Of a stretch of 63,226 nt of DNA, positions 8,197 to 16,660 are shown in pieces. This stretch comes from an uncultured Lachnospiraceae bacterium (lineage in GTDB: Bacteria; Bacillota; Clostridia; Lachnospirales; Lachnospiraceae). Both the position numbers and the translations under genes were made by a program. The notes below the pieces were generated by a model. It searched no databases. It was given only the letters and a program-made list of their open reading frames with translations, and was not told the origin of the DNA. Each line of letters opens with the position of its first letter. Positions within the stretch are counted from its first letter, which is position 1. Location: contig CATLAK010000020.1 of NCBI GenBank assembly GCA_949878435.1, positions 1-63,226 on the forward strand. Reading direction: 5' to 3'.

Positions 8197-9048
8197 TTAT
8201 GATTTCTGGATAATGGAAAACTGTGTGGAATCTAAAATTTCCTGTATCAGATGCTTCGTACGTTCAGGCGATTGGTAGGATTTACAGAACGAAAAATCCT
8301 GTGACAAATCGTCAATATCTTCCATAGCATTTTTTACATCCATCATGGTCTGTACAGAAATTTCTGAAGCTGTCATATAATCCAGCTGCAGTGGGTTTAT
8401 TCTATGATTTTGAATGGCGTAATTCACTCTGTCTTTGCACTTACATTTGCCGCCGCCATATTCACCGCAATACTGCCCGAGAAAGTCTGCCATTTTTTTG
8501 CGTATCCGAGAAAGACGCTGACGATACGCCTCCGGGGTCATTTCTAAAATATCCCCTGCAATGCGGCTGTCGATCTTGAACATCGTACCCAATATGAAAA
8601 TACACCTGCTTTCCACATCAAGGCATTGCAGCATCACATTGGTACAGGACAGTTTTAATTCCTCTGCCAAAATATCCTTTTCCACATTTTGCGTCAAGTC
8701 CGGCACGTCCAGTATTTTACCGTTTTCTATGTCATCTCCATAATATTCAAAGCTTAGGGGATAGTGAGCGAACATATGCTTTTTATAATTTTTGAGATGA
8801 TTTGCTGCAATGCGAAATACCCATGTTGTAAAGGAACTGTCGCCTCTAAAAGAAGAAAGGTGGGTAATCATTTTCAGCAGAATATCCTGGGTGGCATCCT
8901 CCGCATCGGTAAATGTGCCGAGCATCCGCAGGGACAAATTAAATACAAGATCCTGCACGCCTGTAATAAGCGTTTCAAGTGCCTTTTTATCTCCGGCGGT
9001 TGCTTCAGCGATTAAAGTCTGTATTTCCTCATTCGTTTTCTGGTTCAT
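8197..9048 (-). CDS. Sigma-70 family (ECF-like) RNA polymerase sigma factor
   Basis: 283-residue sigma factor. Region 2 is clear (DLVFNLSLRMLGTFTDAEDATQDILLKM, with the FRGDSSFTTWVFRIAANHLKN helix). Region 4 follows (RCIFILGTMFKIDSRIAGDILEM, AYRQRLSRIRKKM). After region 4 it carries an additional ~90-residue tail that opens with a Cys-rich patch (YCGEYGGGKCKCKD). That is longer than a minimal ECF sigma, and the tail could act as a built-in sensor or regulatory domain. No anti-sigma gene is adjacent; the next gene is a DUF2461 protein 15 bases downstream. An AGGAGG site precedes the ATG at 9048. Confidence 0.87.
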   Translation of the reverse strand: MNQKTNEEIQTLIAEATAGDKKALETLITGVQDLVFNLSLRMLGTFTDAEDATQDILLKMITHLSSFRGDSSFTTWVFRIAANHLKNYKKHMFAHYPLSFEYYGDDIENGKILDVPDLTQNVEKDILAEELKLSCTNVMLQCLDVESRCIFILGTMFKIDSRIAGDILEMTPEAYRQRLSRIRKKMADFLGQYCGEYGGGKCKCKDRVNYAIQNHRINPLQLDYMTASEISVQTMMDVKNAMEDIDDLSQDFSFCKSYQSPERTKHLIQEILDSTQFSIIQKS

Positions 9049-9127
9049 ATATTTTTACCTCCTATTTAATTAGACAAGGTTTCCCTGCCTGTGTGACAAA
9101 AAAGATTTTAGGAAAAGTAAGGATTGG

Positions 9128-10018
9128 TCATTGCAGGGTCTGCCGCATCTTTTCAAGAAACACTTCTGCAGCAGAAGAAAAGACCTGATGCTTCTTCCAG
9201 ACGATATTCAGTCCCGAGTCTAAGCGGGGCTCCAGCGGCTTGAAACATAGGCTGCTGCTTTCGGAGGTATTTGTAATCTTGTCGATGGTGATGGCATAAC
9301 CGATGCCTGCATCGACCATGATAGCGGCATTGTACACCAGATTAAAGGTGGTGACGATGTTCAGTTTGCCAAAATCTTCTCCAAACCAGTCAACAAATTC
9401 ATTTTTTGAATGTTCCCGGGACAGGACTTGTCTGGAACAGATTAAAGGAACGTTCAAAAGGTCTTCCTTGCGGATTTTGTCTTTGAATGCCAAGGGACTG
9501 TCCTTTTTCATGATAACGCCCCAGGTGTCCTTGGCGGGAATGTTGATGTAATCATATTTTTCTATATTTGCAGGCTGAATCAAGATACCAAAGTCCAAAA
9601 GCCCTTTGTCGAGACGCTCCGTTACGTCCTGTGAGTTGCCGCTGTAGAGGTGATATCGGATATCGGGATAGCTTTCCCGGAGGTCCTTTGCGATTTTGGC
9701 AATCAGCTTTACAGCATCGGTTTCGCCGCCGCCGATATAAATATCTCCGCCGATAGAATGCTCCATAGAGTTGAACTCGGCTTCGGTCTTATCTACCATG
9801 GATAGGATTTCTTCTGCTCTTTTTCTTAAAATCATGCCTTCTGCAGTCAGCTTCATGCTGCGGCTGCCGCGGGTAAAGAGCTTCTGTCCCAGTTCTGTCT
9901 CCAAATCGTGGATTTGCCTGGAGAGAGTGGGCTGCGTCACATGCAGAAAATTTGCTGCATTTGTGAGGCTGCCTTCTCTTGCAACCGTCAAAAAATAACG
10001 TAATACTCTGATTTCCAT
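9128..10018 (-). CDS. LysR-family transcriptional regulator
   Basis: 296-residue LysR regulator. The N-terminal winged HTH is MEIRVLRYFLTVAREGSLTNAA... with LHVTQPTLSRQI. A long effector-binding domain follows (DIYIGGGETDAV, DFGILIQPANIEKYDYINIP). The ATG at 10018 follows AGGAGGTCAGCAC, so upstream in-frame starts are not used. It is divergent from the alpha/beta hydrolase at 10188, with a dyad (ACTATG-N14-CATAGT, 10080-10105) between them. The classical LysR arrangement suggests it controls that hydrolase in response to a small molecule. Confidence 0.93.
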   Translation of the reverse strand: MEIRVLRYFLTVAREGSLTNAANFLHVTQPTLSRQIHDLETELGQKLFTRGSRSMKLTAEGMILRKRAEEILSMVDKTEAEFNSMEHSIGGDIYIGGGETDAVKLIAKIAKDLRESYPDIRYHLYSGNSQDVTERLDKGLLDFGILIQPANIEKYDYINIPAKDTWGVIMKKDSPLAFKDKIRKEDLLNVPLICSRQVLSREHSKNEFVDWFGEDFGKLNIVTTFNLVYNAAIMVDAGIGYAITIDKITNTSESSSLCFKPLEPRLDSGLNIVWKKHQVFSSAAEVFLEKMRQTLQ

Positions 10019-10079
10019 GTGCTGACCTCCTAGTGCGATACGTATTAACATTTGTAATATAGGTATTATATATAAATGC

Positions 10080-10149
10080 ACTATGCCTGTAAAGCAAAAC
10101 ATAGTATGTGATTTGAGCATTTGTTATTTTATATTTCAAAGCCTATAAT
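10080..10149. promoter_or_regulatory. LysR-box dyad and hydrolase promoter
   Basis: Dyad ACTATG at 10080-10085 and CATAGT at 10100-10105, upstream of a promoter for the plus-strand hydrolase: TTGTTA at 10121-10126, 17 bases, TATAAT at 10144-10149. The dyad sits just upstream of the -35 box, where LysR activators usually bind. Confidence 0.65.
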
Positions 10150-10187
10150 AAAGCTATAAAAGAAACAAAGGACAGGAGGATACAGGA

Positions 10188-11165
10188 ATGGAAGATGAAA
10201 AATTAGTATTGACAAAAGAATGGGATAAGACATTTCCCAGAAGTGAAAAAGTAAATCACCGCAAGGTGACCTTTCATAACCGCTATGGCATCACGCTGGC
10301 AGCAGACCTATATGAACCTAAAGGCGCAGAGGGTAAGCAGGCAGCGATTGCGGTCAGCGGACCTTTTGGAGCGGTCAAGGAACAGGCAGCAGGTTTGTAC
10401 GCTCAGACTATGGCAGAAAGAGGGTTTTTGACGATTGCCTTTGATCCTTCTTTTACTGGCGAGAGCGGCGGACATCCCCGCTATGTGGCATCCCCCGATA
10501 TCAACACGGAGGATTTCCAGGCAGCCGTTGACTTTCTTTCCGTACAGGAAAATGTGGATCCGGAAAGAATTGGCATTATTGGAATCTGCGGATGGGGCGG
10601 CATGGCGATCAATGCGGCGGCAATCGATACCAGGATCAAGGCAACTGTGGCTTCCACCATGTACGATATGACACGCGTCAATGCGAAGGGCTATTTTGAT
10701 GCGGAAGACAGCGAAGAAGCCCGTTTCGAGAAGCGCAAGGCCATGAATGCGCAGAGAATAGAAGATTACAAAAACGGAACCTATGCCCTTGCCGGAGGCG
10801 TGGCTGACCCTATGCCGGAGGATGCACCGTTTTATTTTAAAGACTATCATGATTACTATAAGGCAGACCGTGGCTATCATGCCCGTTCTTTGAACTCGAA
10901 CGGAGGATGGAACGTGACCTCATCCTTATCTTTCATGAATATGCCGATTCTGCAGTATGCAGGCGAAATCCGCAGTGCGGTTATGTTGATTCATGGAGAG
11001 AAGGCGCATTCCTGTTATTTTAGCCGGGATGCTTACAAGATGCTCACAGGAGATAATAAGGAACTGGTGATTATTCCTGATGCAGTGCATACGGACTTGT
11101 ATGACAATATGGATGTGATTCCCTTTGACAAAATGGAACAATTCTTTGAATCAAATTTAAAGTAA
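10188..11165 (+). CDS. Alpha/beta hydrolase (dienelactone-hydrolase-like)
   Basis: 325-residue cytosolic hydrolase. The oxyanion segment is GPFGAVKEQ and the nucleophile elbow is GICGWGGMA near residues 131-139. That elbow has Cys in the position usually held by Ser, as in dienelactone hydrolase and the YcjY-like group. The acid and His come later (LIHGEKAHS, DAVHTDLYD). Its natural substrate is unknown. It is divergent from a LysR regulator that probably controls it. An ACAGGAGG-type site precedes the ATG. Confidence 0.85.
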   Translation: MEDEKLVLTKEWDKTFPRSEKVNHRKVTFHNRYGITLAADLYEPKGAEGKQAAIAVSGPFGAVKEQAAGLYAQTMAERGFLTIAFDPSFTGESGGHPRYVASPDINTEDFQAAVDFLSVQENVDPERIGIIGICGWGGMAINAAAIDTRIKATVASTMYDMTRVNAKGYFDAEDSEEARFEKRKAMNAQRIEDYKNGTYALAGGVADPMPEDAPFYFKDYHDYYKADRGYHARSLNSNGGWNVTSSLSFMNMPILQYAGEIRSAVMLIHGEKAHSCYFSRDAYKMLTGDNKELVIIPDAVHTDLYDNMDVIPFDKMEQFFESNLK

Positions 11166-11250
11166 CAGATTTTTACTTGCCCCTTCTAAAAATCAGCGGT
11201 AGAATGAAAATAATACGATTGACTAAGATTGAACTTTAGGAGGAAAGGGT

Positions 11251-12081
11251 ATGTTTGCAGATTATCATGTCCATACGCAGTTCAGCGATGATTCCGTGTA
11301 TCCCATGGAGCAGGTGATAAAGGATGCAGCTGCCATGGGAATGGATGAAATTTGTTTTACAGATCATGTAGATTACGGAATCAAGGAAGATTGGGACTGC
11401 GGTCATCCGATTGTATACCGCGGTCAAGAACCCCTTGCAAACGTGGATTATCCCCACTACTTTACCCAAATAAAAGAATTTCAGCGCAGCTATGGAGACC
11501 GGATCAAGATAAAGGCAGGTTTAGAGTTTGGCATACAGATGCATACCATTCCCCAATATAAAGCCTTGACCCAAAAGTACCCTCTTGATTTTGTCATCTT
11601 GTCCATACATCAGGTGGAGGATCAGGAGTTCTGGACACAGGATTTCCAGAGAAACAGAAGCCAGAAGGAATACAACGAGCGTTACTATGGAGAAATGCTG
11701 AATCTTGTAAAATCCTTTAAGGACTACAGTGTGCTGGGGCATATGGATCTCATCGTGCGGTATGATGAAAAGGGCGTATATCCCTTTGAGAAGGTGGAGG
11801 CGGTGGTTTCGGAAATATTAAAGACAGTCATTGAAGATGGAAAAGGAATAGAATTTAATACTTCCTATCGAAGATACGGATTAAAAGACACCACGCCGTC
11901 CGCGGATATTTTGAAGCGGTACAAGGAGCTGGGCGGCGAAATTATCACGATTGGAAGTGACAGCCATGCGCCGGCACATTTGGGATCTGGAATCGAGGAG
12001 GCAAAGCAGTTTCTTAAAAGTCTGGGATTTCTATTTTTCTGCACTTACGACAGCATGAGACCCAGTTATCATAATTTATGA
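11251..12081 (+). CDS. PHP-domain histidinol-phosphatase family protein
   Basis: 276-residue metal-dependent phosphatase of the PHP family (HisJ/HisK type). Motifs: DYHVHTQFSDDS at the N-terminus, FTDHVDYG near residue 38, GLEFGIQ near 90, LSIHQVED, LGHMDLIVRYD, and TIGSDSHAPAHLG near the C-terminus. These place the expected His/Asp metal ligands. The HisJ family dephosphorylates histidinol phosphate, but no other his genes are nearby, so the physiological substrate is open. A second member is at 22195-23013. GGAGGAAAGG precedes the ATG. Confidence 0.87.
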   Translation: MFADYHVHTQFSDDSVYPMEQVIKDAAAMGMDEICFTDHVDYGIKEDWDCGHPIVYRGQEPLANVDYPHYFTQIKEFQRSYGDRIKIKAGLEFGIQMHTIPQYKALTQKYPLDFVILSIHQVEDQEFWTQDFQRNRSQKEYNERYYGEMLNLVKSFKDYSVLGHMDLIVRYDEKGVYPFEKVEAVVSEILKTVIEDGKGIEFNTSYRRYGLKDTTPSADILKRYKELGGEIITIGSDSHAPAHLGSGIEEAKQFLKSLGFLFFCTYDSMRPSYHNL

Positions 12082-12097
12082 AATTATTTATATTGCA

Positions 12098-12165
12098 TTT
12101 ATTCCCGTGAGCAACGAGCCAAGTGACTGCTTGCGGCGGGGTATTTGACTGCAGAAGGCAGATTT
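12098..12165. repeat. Interspersed repeat, copy 1
   Basis: TTTATTCCCGTGAGCAACGAGCCAAG (12098-12123) is, apart from two bases, the reverse complement of 50994-51019. Both copies also hold a nearby GGGGTATTTGAC. It lies between two genes and codes for nothing. It is probably a short dispersed extragenic repeat. Confidence 0.6.
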
Positions 12166-12190
12166 TGAAATTATACGGGGGAGGAGCGAC

Positions 12191-13360
12191 ATGACTTACG
12201 AATTTGATAAGATAGTGGACAGGCGGGACACTAACAGCTTAAAATGGGATGTTCCCGAAGGAGAACTTCCCATGTGGGTGGCGGACATGGATTTTCAGAC
12301 AGCGCCGGAAATCAAAGCAGCTATCTTAAAAAGAGCAGAGCATGGTATTTTTGGTTATAGCGTCATACCGAAGGCATGGTATGACGCTTATATCACGTGG
12401 TGGAATAGGCGGCACCATTTCAAGATGGAAAAGGAGTGGCTGCTTTTCGTCATGGGGGTGATACCAGCCATCTCAAGCGCGGTGAGAAGGCTGACGGCGG
12501 TTGGAGAAAATGTACTTGTTCAGACGCCGGTCTACAATCATTTTTTCACATCCATTGTCAACAACGGAAGAAATGTGGCGGAAGCGCCTCTTAAATATGA
12601 CGGACAAAATTATTTCATAGATTTCGCAGAGTTAGAACAGAAGCTGGCGGATCCTAAGACCACCTTGATGCTTCTTTGTAATCCCCATAATCCCGTGGGG
12701 AAGATTTGGGACAAAGAGACGCTTGCAAGGATTGGAGAGCTGTGCTTTAAGCATCATGTGACGGTTATGTCCGATGAGATACATTGTGACTTGACAGCGC
12801 CTGACCGGGAATATATTCCTTTTGCATCTGTCTCAGACTTGTGCAGAAATAACAGCGTGACCTGCATCACCCCAACCAAGACCTTTAATCTGGCAGGCAT
12901 CCAGACGGCAGCGATTGCAATACCAGAAGAAACCCTGCGGCGTAAGATGCGTCATCAAATCATGATAGACGAGGTGGCAGAACCCAATGCATTTGCAGTG
13001 GATGCCGCGATTGCTGCTTTTAACGAGGGAGAAGCATGGCTGGATGTCCTGCGAGATTATATTGCAGAAAATAAGCGGCTGGTCAGCACATTCTTAAAAG
13101 AAAACCTTCCGGAAATCAAACCAGTGCATGGCGAGGCAACGTATCTTGTGTGGCTTGATTTAAGCGCTCTGCAAGGGAGCGGTAAAGAAATCGGCAGCTT
13201 TTTAAGAGAAAAGACCGGACTGTATCTTACCGACGGCGGTCTGTACGGAAGGGGCGGAGAAAATTTCCTTCGGATGAATCTGGCATGCCCGCGAAGCATG
13301 GTGGAAGATGGACTTTGCCGGATGAAGGAAGGAATTGAAGCATATAAAAATGTAAGGTGA
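12191..13360 (+). CDS. patB: PatB/MalY-type PLP-dependent C-S lyase / aminotransferase
   Basis: 389-residue fold-type I PLP enzyme. It opens with the family signature FDKIVDRRDTNSLKWD and PMWVADMDF. It has CNPHNPVGK near residue 160, SDEIHCDL near residue 200 and the PLP lysine at Lys230 in TPTKTFNLAG. PatB/MalY enzymes cleave cystathionine or similar thioethers to give thiols, pyruvate and ammonia. The start at 12191 has GGGGGAGGAG. The GNAT gene follows immediately, suggesting cotranscription. Confidence 0.92.
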   Translation: MTYEFDKIVDRRDTNSLKWDVPEGELPMWVADMDFQTAPEIKAAILKRAEHGIFGYSVIPKAWYDAYITWWNRRHHFKMEKEWLLFVMGVIPAISSAVRRLTAVGENVLVQTPVYNHFFTSIVNNGRNVAEAPLKYDGQNYFIDFAELEQKLADPKTTLMLLCNPHNPVGKIWDKETLARIGELCFKHHVTVMSDEIHCDLTAPDREYIPFASVSDLCRNNSVTCITPTKTFNLAGIQTAAIAIPEETLRRKMRHQIMIDEVAEPNAFAVDAAIAAFNEGEAWLDVLRDYIAENKRLVSTFLKENLPEIKPVHGEATYLVWLDLSALQGSGKEIGSFLREKTGLYLTDGGLYGRGGENFLRMNLACPRSMVEDGLCRMKEGIEAYKNVR

Positions 13361-13366
13361 GTGATT

Positions 13367-13804
13367 ATGATTAGGGAAGCAAATAAACATGATTTAGATG
13401 AGATTTTACAGTTGTACCTGTTTCTTCATGAGACAAGCGTGCCAGAAGAATCGGAGCAGTTAAGGAAGACCTGGCAGAACATCGTAAACGATGAAAATCA
13501 TCACCTGATTGTCTGCGAAGCAGACGGCAGAATCGTGGCATCCTGTGTCTGTGTAATCATACCGAATCTTACGAGAGGCGTCCGACCCTATGCGTTTATT
13601 GAAAACGTGGTGACACATAAGGACTACCGCAGAAAAGGATATGCCGCTGCGTGTCTTGATTATGCAAAGCAGATTGCGGAAAGAGAGAACTGCTACAAAA
13701 TGATGCTGCTCACGGGTGCAAAGGAAGAGGGAACTATGAATTTTTATAGGAACGCCGGATACAATGATTCCGACAAAACGGCGTTTATCCAATGGCTTAG
13801 GTAA
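13367..13804 (+). CDS. GNAT-family N-acetyltransferase
   Basis: 145-residue acetyltransferase, cytosolic. The acetyl-CoA motif is VVTHKDYRRKGYAAACLDYA (motif A). EEGTMNFYRNAGY near the C-terminus is the typical FY..GF/Y element. It follows patB with no gap. The ATG at 13367 is favoured over the GTG at 13361 because AAGGTGAG is better spaced. The substrate is unknown. Cotranscription with patB hints at modification of an amino acid or thiol compound, but this is inference. Confidence 0.88.
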   Translation: MIREANKHDLDEILQLYLFLHETSVPEESEQLRKTWQNIVNDENHHLIVCEADGRIVASCVCVIIPNLTRGVRPYAFIENVVTHKDYRRKGYAAACLDYAKQIAERENCYKMMLLTGAKEEGTMNFYRNAGYNDSDKTAFIQWLR

Positions 13805-13825
13805 ACATCACACAGACTGTTTTTC

Positions 13826-13854
13826 TTGCACTTACATTATATGCTTGTTATAGT
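13826..13854 (+). promoter_or_regulatory. Promoter upstream of 13923 gene
   Basis: TTGCAC at 13826-13831, 17 bases, TATAGT at 13849-13854, about 70 bases before the start codon of the next gene. Confidence 0.55.
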
Positions 13855-13922
13855 TATATAGTAGTACGATAGTTTGATTGTATTATGTAGTTGCATAAGA
13901 AATGATGGGGAAGGAAAAAGCC

Positions 13923-14225
13923 ATGAAAAAATCTAAAAAATGGAGCAGGGATTGGAAAAACTTTGACTGGAACAAGGTGCGTGAAAAACTGTGTGAAATA
14001 GAGGAAATGAACCGGGAGGGAAAGCCAGTAGATAAGTTTGACATCGGAATATCCCTTGATGAGATTGAAGAATATTTTGATTGGCTGTATGAATCAGATT
14101 CTGATAAATATTTTGAAACGATTCTCCTTATACAACTGGTACGGGCAGGAATACCGCAGAAAGAAGCGCAGGTATTGGTAAAACATCCGGAAGAATTGAA
14201 AAAGGCAATGGAAGATTTGCTGTAG
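13923..14225 (+). CDS. Small acidic hypothetical protein
   Basis: 100-residue protein that I do not recognise. It starts basic (MKKSKKWSRDWKNFDW), then becomes acidic and helical (CEIEEMNRE, DEIEEYFDWLYESDSDKYFE) with a leucine-rich end (ILLIQLVRAG...ELKKAMEDLL). There is no signal peptide and no membrane segment. GGGGAAGGA sits well for the ATG at 13923; an in-frame ATG at 13902 has no such site. It has its own promoter at 13826. The next gene, a broken GIY-YIG protein, starts 44 bases later. Confidence 0.7.
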   Translation: MKKSKKWSRDWKNFDWNKVREKLCEIEEMNREGKPVDKFDIGISLDEIEEYFDWLYESDSDKYFETILLIQLVRAGIPQKEAQVLVKHPEELKKAMEDLL

Positions 14226-14269
14226 CAGGTATTATATTTTGAAAAGTAACACGCATGGGAGGAAGTACC

Positions 14270-14928
14270 GTGGAAGAAAAAAAGGGCGTCATATACATAC
14301 TAACAAATCCTTCATTTCCTGATTATGTAAAAATAGGATATGCAGATGATATTGAGCGGAGGCTGCAGCAGCTGAATCGAAGTGAGTGCATCCCGTTTGC
14401 ATTTAGAGTGTTTGCCACATATGAAGTAAATTCAAGGTTATCAGATCTAAAAATTCATGCAATCATTGATAAAATAAATCCCGATTTGCGTTCGATAGAA
14501 AATTTTAACGGACAAAAAGGGTGAGGGAATTTTACGCGATGTCAGCAGAAGATGCCTACGCAATTCTGGAAGCAATAGCAGAGATTCATGGTTGCTTAGA
14601 TAAGCTAAAACTTATAAATCCAAATGAGGAGGAAATAAGGGCGGAAGAAACGGCAGAAGAGGTGAAGGCAGAAAGCCGGACCAGATCTGCTAATTTTACC
14701 TTTTCTGAATGGAAGATACCTGTTGGAGCCGTACTTGAATACTATACGGATAAGAATATTACCTGCACCGTAGTAGATGATAGGAAAGTAAAGTATAATG
14801 GAGAAATCATGAGCCTTACAGGAGTGGCGAAGATCATTACCGGCAAGACGACGGGAATAGCAGGACCGAGGTATTTCAAATATAAGGATGCATGGTTATG
14901 GGATATTGAAGGGAGAAAGGAAGGATAA
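14270..14928 (+). pseudogene. GIY-YIG nuclease-family protein, frameshifted
   Basis: The first frame (GTG at 14270 after GGAGGA) carries the GIY-YIG core: GVIYILTNPSFPDYVKIGYADDIERRLQQL. It stops at TGA 14522-14524. A second frame starting at 14521 continues with REFYAMSAEDAYAILEAIAEI and a C-terminal DUF4357-like domain (DRKVKYNGEIMSL...GPRYFKYK). In intact relatives these are one chain of about 220 residues. The join needs a -1 shift and lies at a CAAAAAGG run, where re-reading one A would give QKRVREFYAM. It is therefore either an indel in an A-run (mutation or sequencing) or, less likely, programmed slippage. The family usually acts on nucleic acids; the role here is unknown. Confidence 0.75.
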
Positions 14929-14933
14929 ATATT

Positions 14934-15398
14934 ATGATAAAAATACTATTCATCTGTACCGGCAACATCTGCCGCAGCCCCATGGCTGAAAGCGTCATGA
15001 CCCACCTGCTTTCCACCCGCCACCTTCTCCCGCAATTCCAAATTGCGTCCGCTGCCACCAGCCGTGAGGAAATCGGCAACCCGCCCCACCGCGGAACCGT
15101 CCAAAAACTCCGCGAAGTAGGAATACCAACAGTTCCCCACCGTGCCGTGCAGATGACTAGACAGGATTATGAAACCTACGACTACCTGATTGGAATGGAT
15201 GACTGGAACCTCCGTAATATGCTGAGAATTACAGGAGGAGACCCGGAGCACAAATGCTATAAGCTGCTGGAATTTGCAGGCAGTACCAGAGACATTGCAG
15301 ATCCCTGGTACACCGGCAATTTTGATGTGACTTACGACGATATTGTAGAAGGCTGCGAAGCCCTTCTTGACAAACTATTTCCGTCAGGCTCATGCTAG
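14934..15398 (+). CDS. Low-molecular-weight protein-tyrosine phosphatase
   Basis: 154-residue cytosolic phosphatase. The P-loop CTGNICRS has the nucleophile Cys8 and Arg14. The general acid is in ADPWYTG near residue 125, the DP of the family. Family members dephosphorylate tyrosine or arginine phosphate on proteins. The first 200 bases are unusually rich in C on the coding strand compared with the second half and the neighbours, which suggests recombination or transfer of the 5' part. It follows the GIY-YIG gene by 5 bases. Confidence 0.92.
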   Translation: MIKILFICTGNICRSPMAESVMTHLLSTRHLLPQFQIASAATSREEIGNPPHRGTVQKLREVGIPTVPHRAVQMTRQDYETYDYLIGMDDWNLRNMLRITGGDPEHKCYKLLEFAGSTRDIADPWYTGNFDVTYDDIVEGCEALLDKLFPSGSC

Positions 15399-15425
15399 AA
15401 ATCCGGTGCCATGTGAAGGACTCAG

Positions 15426-16463
15426 TTAGTCAAAGGACTGGCTGATATCGTCCCGCACAGTTCTTGCTGCCTGATCCAGCGCTGATACTACTTGATCGCA
15501 CCAGGCGTCAAAGAAAGGATCTTCCTTCTGGCATTCTGGATGTGAGAGCACATATGCGACAGTCTCCCTGATTCCCTGATCTGCCCGGATAGCAGCGGTA
15601 AATTCAGGGACCAGTCTTTTCAGCTTACGATTATCGAACACAACCGTATTTGCCTTATCTCCAAGCAGACTTCCTGCAAAATCATAGGGACTGCAGGAAT
15701 CCAAAAATTCAGAAGATACATGGACTGCATTCAGCTTGACCCCAAGGGCATCTGCGATAATCTGATATATCTGATTCCAAGTCAGCGATTCATCCGACGT
15801 GATCTGCACCGATTCTCCGATGGTGTGGATATTTCCGATAAGCCCCACAAATCCTTTTGCAAAGTCAGAACTATGTGTCAGCGTCCAGAGGGAAGTGCCG
15901 TCACCGTGAATGATCACAGGTTTTCCCTCCAGCATCCGTTTTAATACAGGGTAGCTGCCGTTTGCCCCGTGAACGCCCAAAGGCACAGAACGCTCGGAAT
16001 AAGTGTGGCTTGGACGAACAATCGTAATCGGGAACCCTTCCTCCCGGTAGAGGTTCATCAAATATGCTTCTCCAGCGATTTTGTTTCTGGAATATTCCCA
16101 ATAAGGATTGGCAAGCGGCGTGCCTTCCGTGATGCGGAAATCAGCAAGGGGTTTTTGATAAGCCGATGCCGAACTGATGTAAATAAACTGCTTCGTTTTG
16201 CCGTTAAACAGCCGGTAATCCCGCGCAAGCTGGTCGGGATGAAAAGCAATAAAATCTGCAACCGCATCAAATTTCAAATCACGGATCAATTCACCTACAG
16301 CCGCTTCGTCATTAATATCTGCCTTAAGCTCCACAAGATTCCCTGAAAGAGCTGCATTGCGGCTGCCCCGATTCAAAAGATAAAGCGTATGACCTTTGGA
16401 TAAAAGCAATTTAGAAATCGCCATGCTGATTGTCCCTGTTCCGCCAATAAAAAGAATCTTCAT
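15426..16463 (-). CDS. NAD-dependent epimerase/dehydratase (extended SDR)
   Basis: 345-residue Rossmann-fold enzyme. The nucleotide-binding motif is FIGGTGTISMAIS at the N-terminus. FIYISSASAYQKP near residue 95 has the Ser region, and the catalytic pair is YSRNK (Tyr/Lys) around residue 124. The C-terminal substrate domain includes QITSDESLTWNQIYQIIADA. It resembles the UDP-sugar/mRNA-binding SDR group often annotated as NAD-dependent epimerase. The substrate is not determinable. AGGAGG precedes the ATG at 16463. It is divergent from the chemotaxis receptor. Confidence 0.86.
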   Translation of the reverse strand: MKILFIGGTGTISMAISKLLLSKGHTLYLLNRGSRNAALSGNLVELKADINDEAAVGELIRDLKFDAVADFIAFHPDQLARDYRLFNGKTKQFIYISSASAYQKPLADFRITEGTPLANPYWEYSRNKIAGEAYLMNLYREEGFPITIVRPSHTYSERSVPLGVHGANGSYPVLKRMLEGKPVIIHGDGTSLWTLTHSSDFAKGFVGLIGNIHTIGESVQITSDESLTWNQIYQIIADALGVKLNAVHVSSEFLDSCSPYDFAGSLLGDKANTVVFDNRKLKRLVPEFTAAIRADQGIRETVAYVLSHPECQKEDPFFDAWCDQVVSALDQAARTVRDDISQSFD

Positions 16464-16538
16464 CCAAATACCTCCTGATATATGTATAAATTTATTTTTA
16501 TTATACCTTCATCGGTGAGAAAAGGACAGAAAAAATGA

Positions 16539-16567
16539 TTGTAAAATGCAGCAGGAAAAGCTATAAT
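16539..16567 (+). promoter_or_regulatory. Promoter of the chemotaxis receptor gene
   Basis: TTGTAA at 16539-16544, 17 bases, TATAAT at 16562-16567. The transcript would carry an 85-base leader with a GGCAGCGCTGCC palindrome (about 16597-16608) inside an outer TTCCC/GGGAT pairing. Confidence 0.6.
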
Positions 16568-16660
16568 AAAAACACGGCTGATTCCCGGAGCAAAGGGCAG
16601 CGCTGCCTGCTGTCTGGTCACGGGATGCGGACATAAATTTTTATATGCAGGAGGGTTTTT

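Noticed and set aside
10308..10880. 190-codon open frame antisense to the hydrolase
   Set aside because: Shadow of a well-supported plus-strand gene.
16574..16660. c-di-GMP riboswitch before the chemotaxis receptor
   Set aside because: The conserved core bases of class I and II c-di-GMP riboswitches are not present.
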